Shown piece after piece: positions 59,307-64,000 of a DNA stretch of 64,000 nt; the first letter of the stretch is position 1; each line of letters begins with the position of its first letter. The translations under genes were made by a program, and so were the position numbers. The DNA lies in assembly GCF_030817275.1 (NCBI RefSeq), contig NZ_JAUSZD010000002.1, forward strand, positions 6,820,001 through 6,884,000, in the 5' to 3' direction. The notes under the pieces were generated by a model. The model was given only the letters and a program-made list of their open reading frames with translations, did no database searches and had not been told where the DNA came from. Source of the DNA: Paenibacillus sp. V4I7. Its GTDB lineage: Bacteria > Bacillota > Bacilli > Paenibacillales > NBRC-103111.

Positions 59307-60734
59307 TTATTGCTTGCCTTCCAGCAGCTCAGCTCCCGCGATCCCCGGGTTTGTCATCTCATAAGGATCAAGAATAATCTGCAGTTCCTCTTCCGTCAAA
59401 ACATTGTAGATCAGACAGAGCTCTCTAACAGGCTTTCCTGTTAAAATGGCTTCTCGCGCAATACGCGCCACCACTTCATAGCCGAGATGTGGGTTAAGCG
59501 CCGTAATCACGCCTACACTTTGCTCCACATATTGTTTGCAGCGCTCCACGTTAGCTTCGATCCCTTCCAAACAATACACGCGGAATGCTTGGAATACTTG
59601 ATTCATCATGCTAAGCGACTGCAATAAATTGAACACCAGCACAGGCTCCATCACATTAAGCTCAAGCTGTCCCGCCTCGGACGCCAGACATATCGTGTGA
59701 TCGTTGCCGATGACCTGGAAGGCTACTTGATTGACGACCTCCGCCATCACTGGATTCACCTTGCCAGGCATAATAGAAGAACCCGGTTGGCGTGCAGGCA
59801 GCTGAATCTCCCCGAGACCGGCGCGAGGTCCTGAAGCGAGCAATCGCAAGTCATTGGCAATCTTGGACATATTGATCATGCACACCTTCAATGCAGACGA
59901 CACCTCGGTGTAAGCATCCGTATTCTGCGTCGCATCCACCAGATGTTCGGCATTGATAAGCGGCAGTCCACTCAGCTCAGCAAGCACTTCTACAACCCGC
60001 TTAATGTAGCGCGGGTCTGCATTTAAACCAGTTCCAACGGCTGTTGCGCCCATGTTGACTTCATATAAATGATCACGTGTTTGCTTAATCCGCTTCATAT
60101 CGCGAGCCAGCACCCGACTGTATGCCTCAAACTCCTGTCCCAGTCGAATGGGTACGCCGTCCTGCAGATGGGTCCGGCCCATTTTGATAATACTGTCGAA
60201 TTGAACGGCTTTGTTGCGAAACGCCTCGAGCAGCTGTTCCATCGTCACCAGCAGCTTCTCAATCTGAGAGAGTGCGGCAATATGAATCGCGGTTGGAAAC
60301 GCATCATTGGTTGACTGAGCCATATTCACATGCGTATTGGGACTTACTGCAAAATAATCTCCCTTTATACCCCCGAGCAGTTCGATAGCCCGATTGGCGA
60401 TGACCTCGTTGGCATTCATGTTGATGGATGTACCCGCTCCGCCTTGTATCGGATCGACGATGAATTGATCATGCCATTTACCATCAATAATCTCCTGTGC
60501 CGCTTGAACGACAGCATTCCCGATGCGAGGGTTCAACTGCCTGATCTCCATGTTCGCCACCGCTGCCGCTTTTTTCACAGTTGCCATAGCACGAATTAAT
60601 TCTTCATGAATGCGGTAACCTGTTATCGGGAAGTTTTCGACTGCACGCAGTGTTTGAATCCCGAAATAAGCATCTATAGGTACTTCCTTTGAACCAAGAA
60701 AGTCTTTTTCCACCCTTAACTGAGCTGTTGTCAT
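59307..60734 (-). CDS. aspA: Aspartate ammonia-lyase
   Basis: 475 residues from MTTAQLRVEKDFLGSKEVP (ATG at 60734, GGGGG eight bases before). It shows AYFGIQTLRAVENFPI, the substrate-binding SPNTHVNMAQSTND, MGRTHLQDGVPI, and the fumarase/aspartase signature GSSIMPGKVNP. It deaminates aspartate to fumarate and ammonia. It lies 26 bases after dctA, which probably imports the substrate. Fumarase is the related alternative; the ILGGIKGDY and C-terminal features favour AspA. Confidence 0.93.
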   Translation of the reverse strand: MTTAQLRVEKDFLGSKEVPIDAYFGIQTLRAVENFPITGYRIHEELIRAMATVKKAAAVANMEIRQLNPRIGNAVVQAAQEIIDGKWHDQFIVDPIQGGAGTSINMNANEVIANRAIELLGGIKGDYFAVSPNTHVNMAQSTNDAFPTAIHIAALSQIEKLLVTMEQLLEAFRNKAVQFDSIIKMGRTHLQDGVPIRLGQEFEAYSRVLARDMKRIKQTRDHLYEVNMGATAVGTGLNADPRYIKRVVEVLAELSGLPLINAEHLVDATQNTDAYTEVSSALKVCMINMSKIANDLRLLASGPRAGLGEIQLPARQPGSSIMPGKVNPVMAEVVNQVAFQVIGNDHTICLASEAGQLELNVMEPVLVFNLLQSLSMMNQVFQAFRVYCLEGIEANVERCKQYVEQSVGVITALNPHLGYEVVARIAREAILTGKPVRELCLIYNVLTEEELQIILDPYEMTNPGIAGAELLEGKQ

Positions 60735-60760
60735 TGTCGTATCCCCCAAAGTGATTTCAA

Positions 60761-62026
60761 TTACGCAGCTTTCTTAACAGACTCTACATATTGCTTTCCT
60801 TTTTTGTTATCGTACTGCCCTTCCCACTTCGCCATGACAACCGCGGCAATCGAATTGCCGATCACATTGACAGCCGTACGGGCCATATCCAGAATACGGT
60901 CAATTCCTGCGATAAAAGCAAGTCCTTCGAGCGGAATCCCAACCGATCCCAGGGTAGCCAGCAGCACGATAAAAGATGCACCCGGCACACCAGCAATCCC
61001 TTTGGAAGTGAGCATCAGAGCAAGCATCAAAGTGATCTGAGCGCTGATCGACATGTCAATGCCATACATTTGAGCAATAAATAGAGCAGCTATGGCTTGA
61101 TACAACGTAGATCCGTCCAGGTTGAATGAATAGCCCGTAGGAATGACAAAAGAGGTGATGGCTTTCGGTACACCGAACTTTTCCATTTTCTCCATCATCT
61201 TAGGCATGGCCGTTTCCGAGCTTGCTGTAGAGAAAGCGAGGATCAGCTCATCTTTGAGTATGCGAATAATGGTCATTACACTGGTGCCGCAAAGCTTTGC
61301 GATCAAGCCAAGTACGACGAACACGAACAGGAACATTCCAAGGTACACAGCAAGCACCAACTTACCTAGTGGAACCAAGGAGCCTATCCCGAATTTGGAT
61401 ACCGTCACACCAATCAATCCGAAAACACCAAGAGGTGCAAATTTCATAATTTGGTTGGTCACCCAAAACATCGATTCGGAGAGCCCCTGAAAGAATGATA
61501 AAACCGGTTTCCCTTTCTCACCAACTGCGGCAATGCCCAAGCCAAGAAATACCGAGAAGAAAATAATTGCCAGCATATCCCCTGCAACAAAAGATTCAAA
61601 CACGTTTCTTGGAACGATATTGACGAACGTATCAATGAAGCTGTGGCTGGTCACCTTCTCCGTCGCTTCGACGTATTTGTTAATATCCGTCTTGGCAAGC
61701 GTAGACATATTGACGCCTGCTCCAGGCTTCAATATATTGGCCACGACTAATCCAAAAATAATGGCAATCGTCGTTACGATTTCAAAATAAAGAATTGTCT
61801 TTCCGCCAAGCTTGCCCAGCCTTTTCATATCCCCAACGCCCGCTACTCCGACAACAAGCGAAGAAACGACGATAGGAACGACAATCATTTTAATCAAACG
61901 GATGAAAATATCGCCCAATGGCTTTAAGTAGCTCTCAACAGTTGGGTTTCCGAAAAATATAGCTCCTACGATAATCCCCAAAATGAGACCAAACAAAATT
62001 TGAAATGCTAATCCGAATTTTTTCAT
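60761..62026 (-). CDS. dctA: Dicarboxylate/amino acid:cation symporter
   Basis: 421 residues, DAACS family. RLIKMIVVPIVVSSLVVGV, the reentrant-loop serine region FSTASSETAMPKMMEKM, SFVIPTGYSFNLDGSTLYQ and the C-terminal DRILDMARTAVNVIGNS are the substrate- and sodium-binding motifs. Members carry glutamate/aspartate or C4-dicarboxylates; linkage with aspartase suggests aspartate or fumarate/malate. AAAAGGGGG lies seven bases before the ATG. It is the first gene of the operon; the facing two-component system probably activates it. Confidence 0.92.
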   Translation of the reverse strand: MKKFGLAFQILFGLILGIIVGAIFFGNPTVESYLKPLGDIFIRLIKMIVVPIVVSSLVVGVAGVGDMKRLGKLGGKTILYFEIVTTIAIIFGLVVANILKPGAGVNMSTLAKTDINKYVEATEKVTSHSFIDTFVNIVPRNVFESFVAGDMLAIIFFSVFLGLGIAAVGEKGKPVLSFFQGLSESMFWVTNQIMKFAPLGVFGLIGVTVSKFGIGSLVPLGKLVLAVYLGMFLFVFVVLGLIAKLCGTSVMTIIRILKDELILAFSTASSETAMPKMMEKMEKFGVPKAITSFVIPTGYSFNLDGSTLYQAIAALFIAQMYGIDMSISAQITLMLALMLTSKGIAGVPGASFIVLLATLGSVGIPLEGLAFIAGIDRILDMARTAVNVIGNSIAAVVMAKWEGQYDNKKGKQYVESVKKAA

Positions 62027-62042
62027 TATGATTCCCCCTTTT

Positions 62043-62134
62043 ATTAAGCGCTTTCTTTTTCATGAAAGCTTTTGGTTACGCTTTAATAGATTTCATCTTA
62101 GTGGGGAATCTACAGAAAGCTAGACGAATCTACA
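62043..62134 (-). promoter_or_regulatory. dctA control region: cre-like site, -10 box and direct repeats
   Basis: On the plus strand GAATCTACA occurs at 62106-62114 and 62126-62134, 20 bases apart (two helical turns). On the minus strand they lie at and above the -35 position of a promoter with -10 TAAGAT (62095-62100) and no -35 consensus, a typical response-regulator layout. A cre-like AGAAAGCGCTTAAT (minus, about 62043-62056) lies downstream of the start point. Confidence 0.55.
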
Positions 62135-62257
62135 ATTTCTCTTTTTTATTTTTTCAAAAAATATACGTGTGTAAAAGTAAGCTATAGGTATAGAAGGAAT
62201 AACGCAAACTATGTCGAATGACTTTTACTTCATGTGAGAAGGAGGGAAACAAGAACT

Positions 62258-63529
62258 TTGAAGGAAAAATGGTTCCTGCTCATACTCATGATCATTTCGG
62301 TTCCCATCGCAGGCGAGTTGAATTTCTATCCGTTTCGAGATGAGTTTCGGGTTAGCTTAGGCACCCCCACCTTCTTCCTTTTCCTGTTGTGGCTGCGGAC
62401 TCCATCCCCTCTTATCTCAGGTCTTCTTGTCGGGATATCCGTTGCACTCTTTCGCACAGGGCTTCAGGCGTTCCTTGACTCAGATTGGAACTGGTCCGCT
62501 TCCTTTCATCATCATTATCCGGTATTCTTCTACTACCTGACCTATGGAATCGTCTTCACGGCCGTTCGTATGAACCGGTATCATAATCGGCCGCTTATAG
62601 TCGGCTTTCTGGGCGTTTCGATTGAAATCGCCGCGACGTCGGCGGAACTACTATTTCGATATACATCCATCACCGAGATGACTTCTCTTACCACCTGGAA
62701 TCAGATTGCATTAATTGCTTTTTTTCGCAGTTTTTTCGTGCTAGGTATTTTCAATATCGTGAAGTTGCGACATTCGAGGGCAGCCGAAGAGCAACAGCGC
62801 AAAGAAAACGAGAAGATGATCATGCTTATCTCCGAGCTTTATGAAGAATCTATTCAGTTGAAGAAAACGCTGCACAATGCGGAATATATAACGCGGGTTA
62901 GCTATGAACTCTATCGGTCTTTAAAGGATGTACATCTACAGGGGATCGATGACTTGTCGCAAAAAGCACTCCGAATCGCCGGTCAGGTTCATGAAATCAA
63001 AAAAGATAATCAACGGATTTATGCGGGGTTGTCCGGTTTAATTTCACATGATAGCGATTACTTACCCATGGATGAATTGGCCGGAATCGTCTTACGTTCT
63101 AATGAGAAATATGCCAGATCCCTCAGCAAGAAGATTGCATTCTCACTCCAGATCGATGGCGAATTCCCATTATGTCACGTGTATGCCACCTTATCCTTGC
63201 TCAATAACCTAGTGACTAATGCCGTTGAAGCAATTCGGGAGTCGGGCTGTATCAGGATTAGCGTGATACGAAACGGAGATGATATCGTTATTAATGTTAT
63301 TGATAACGGTCCGGGTATTGCGCCTAAGCATCATGAACGGATCTTCATGCCAGGGTTTACTACGAAATACGATGAATCCGGCAACCCTTCCACGGGTATA
63401 GGGCTCGCTTTCGTGAAACAAGAAGTCGAGCTGCTTCATGGAACCATACGGGTTCAAGCCGGCAGTGATGGGGTTGGTGCTAATTTCATCATCACATTGC
63501 CAGTGAGCCAGATAGGAAAGGAGGAATAG
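62258..63529 (+). CDS. GlnK/YcbA-like membrane sensor histidine kinase
   Basis: 423 residues from a TTG at 62258 (AAGGAGG 12 bases upstream); the frame opens at a GTG that lies on the ribosome site itself. The N-terminal membrane domain has about six helices (to about residue 175) without an extracellular sensor. A coiled-coil linker (RAAEEQQRKENEKMIMLISEL) leads to a kinase domain with SLLNNLVTNAVEAI, VIDNGPGIAP and STGIGLAFVKQEVELL. The His box is atypical, as in the B. subtilis GlnK/GlnL pair that responds to glutamine. Here the likely signal is an amino or dicarboxylic acid, given the facing transporter. Confidence 0.85.
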   Translation: MKEKWFLLILMIISVPIAGELNFYPFRDEFRVSLGTPTFFLFLLWLRTPSPLISGLLVGISVALFRTGLQAFLDSDWNWSASFHHHYPVFFYYLTYGIVFTAVRMNRYHNRPLIVGFLGVSIEIAATSAELLFRYTSITEMTSLTTWNQIALIAFFRSFFVLGIFNIVKLRHSRAAEEQQRKENEKMIMLISELYEESIQLKKTLHNAEYITRVSYELYRSLKDVHLQGIDDLSQKALRIAGQVHEIKKDNQRIYAGLSGLISHDSDYLPMDELAGIVLRSNEKYARSLSKKIAFSLQIDGEFPLCHVYATLSLLNNLVTNAVEAIRESGCIRISVIRNGDDIVINVIDNGPGIAPKHHERIFMPGFTTKYDESGNPSTGIGLAFVKQEVELLHGTIRVQAGSDGVGANFIITLPVSQIGKEE

Positions 63530-63533
63530 CCTT

Positions 63534-64000
63534 ATGCGTTTTTTTATTATCGATGACGATCCGGCCGTACGTTACATGCTGGAGCAAATTATCGAGGATG
63601 AGGATTTGGGAAGTATCGTAGGTGAAGCCCCAGATGGGGCACACATTGACAGCGATCTACTTGCCCTCAAACAAGTGGATATCGTTCTTATCGATTTATT
63701 GATGCCTGATCGTGACGGTATAGAAACCGTTCGTGAGATTTCCGGTAAGTTCGAAGGCAAAATCATCATGATTTCTCAAGTAGAGTCGAAGGAAATGATT
63801 GGGTTGGCTTATTCCTGCGGAATTGAGTATTATATCACGAAACCGATCAACCGATTGGAATTGATCGCCGTTATTCGTAAGGTTTCCGAGCTGCTTAGGC
63901 TGCACCAATCCATAAGAAACATTCAGAAATCACTAAGCGCCATCGGCATGAACGGCGTCCTTACGGAGAAAGATCCGACTTCCAGTGCAAAAACAATAGT
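63534..64000 (+). CDS. GlnL/YcbB-like response regulator, N-terminal part (runs off right edge)
   Basis: The first 155 or so codons are present. It begins MRFFIIDDDPAVRYMLEQII with the phosphoacceptor Asp in IVLIDLLMPDRDG and the conserved Lys in YYITKPINRLE. After the receiver comes a helical linker. The start and the receiver resemble the B. subtilis YcbB/GlnL class, whose C-terminal DNA-binding domain would lie beyond the window. AAAGGAGG lies inside the end of the kinase gene, four bases beyond whose stop the ATG begins. It probably binds the GAATCTACA repeats before dctA. Confidence 0.87.
   Translation, partial: MRFFIIDDDPAVRYMLEQIIEDEDLGSIVGEAPDGAHIDSDLLALKQVDIVLIDLLMPDRDGIETVREISGKFEGKIIMISQVESKEMIGLAYSCGIEYYITKPINRLELIAVIRKVSELLRLHQSIRNIQKSLSAIGMNGVLTEKDPTSSAKTI

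Overview
The window looks like a chromosomal segment of an endospore-forming Bacillota of the Paenibacillus type (inference). The evidence is strong AGGAGG-type ribosome sites, sigma-A promoters and U-tailed terminators, an S-layer-homology protein, spore cortex and germination enzymes (YaaH/SleL-like and PdaA-like), a PTS with HPr and EI, YesMN-type two-component systems, and many AraC regulators. No rRNA, tRNA, CRISPR array, prophage or recognisable transposase was found.

Layout. 1-6.5 kb: myo-inositol catabolic operon on the minus strand (iolD-E-C-A-J-G; iolG runs off the left edge), with a sigma-A promoter followed by two copies of a LacI-type palindrome. 6.6-10 kb: YesN/YesM-like response regulator and sensor kinase, the kinase with an apparent N-terminal frameshift. 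10-12.2 kb: small membrane proteins. 12.2-14.8 kb: TetR regulator (probably leaderless mRNA) and an SDR/alpha-beta-hydrolase fusion between two matching TAGTAC-N6-GTACTA operators. 15-19.8 kb: LysM-GH18 spore enzyme, ten-repeat Big_2 surface protein, small WGxxGxxG-type sorted protein. 19.9-22 kb: pseudouridine kinase and glycosidase. 22-25.1 kb: nitroreductase, a 25-residue CDGSH-like peptide gene, SLH protein. 25.1-31 kb: a self-contained fructose PTS operon (fruR-fruK-EIIBC-EIIA-HPr-EI). 31-33.3 kb: divergent EamA transporter and ArsR-type regulator. 33.3-36.5 kb: TPP-riboswitch-controlled ECF transporter (ykoE-D-C). 36.8-44.3 kb: DUF3105 protein, AraC, pyruvate kinase, UV endonuclease, YihY/BrkB, UvrD-like helicase. 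44.8-46.8 kb: trxB-trxA-tpx redox operon. 47-50 kb: PdaA-like deacetylase, broken HD-GYP gene, small membrane and secreted proteins. 49.8-53.8 kb: AraC regulator and Fur-boxed siderophore-type uptake genes without an ATPase. 54-57.6 kb: an 1185-residue transporter-like/HEAT/double cNMP-domain protein. 57.8-64 kb: dctA-aspA-malic enzyme operon facing a GlnK/GlnL-type two-component system, which runs off the right edge.

How the genes fit together: several units are complete metabolic modules with their own control. Inositol goes to acetyl-CoA precursors, fructose to fructose-1,6-bisphosphate with a private PTS chain, pseudouridine to uracil and ribose-5-phosphate, and aspartate/C4-dicarboxylate to fumarate, malate and pyruvate.

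Three unexplained signals stand out. (1) Chains of back-to-back perfect inverted repeats lie inside the 3' ends of coding genes, densest at 14238-14746 (SDR-hydrolase) and 43935-44238 (helicase), far above chance. (2) A dispersed element is built from 17-bp GTTGTAC-N3-GTACAAC palindromes with 34-35 bp spacers, with two four-unit copies (22770-22950, 44494-44680), one two-unit copy (53841-53908) and one solo copy (10813-10829). (3) A 25-codon CDGSH-like gene has its own promoter, ribosome site and terminator. All functional names rest on motif recognition and memory of families; no database search was run.
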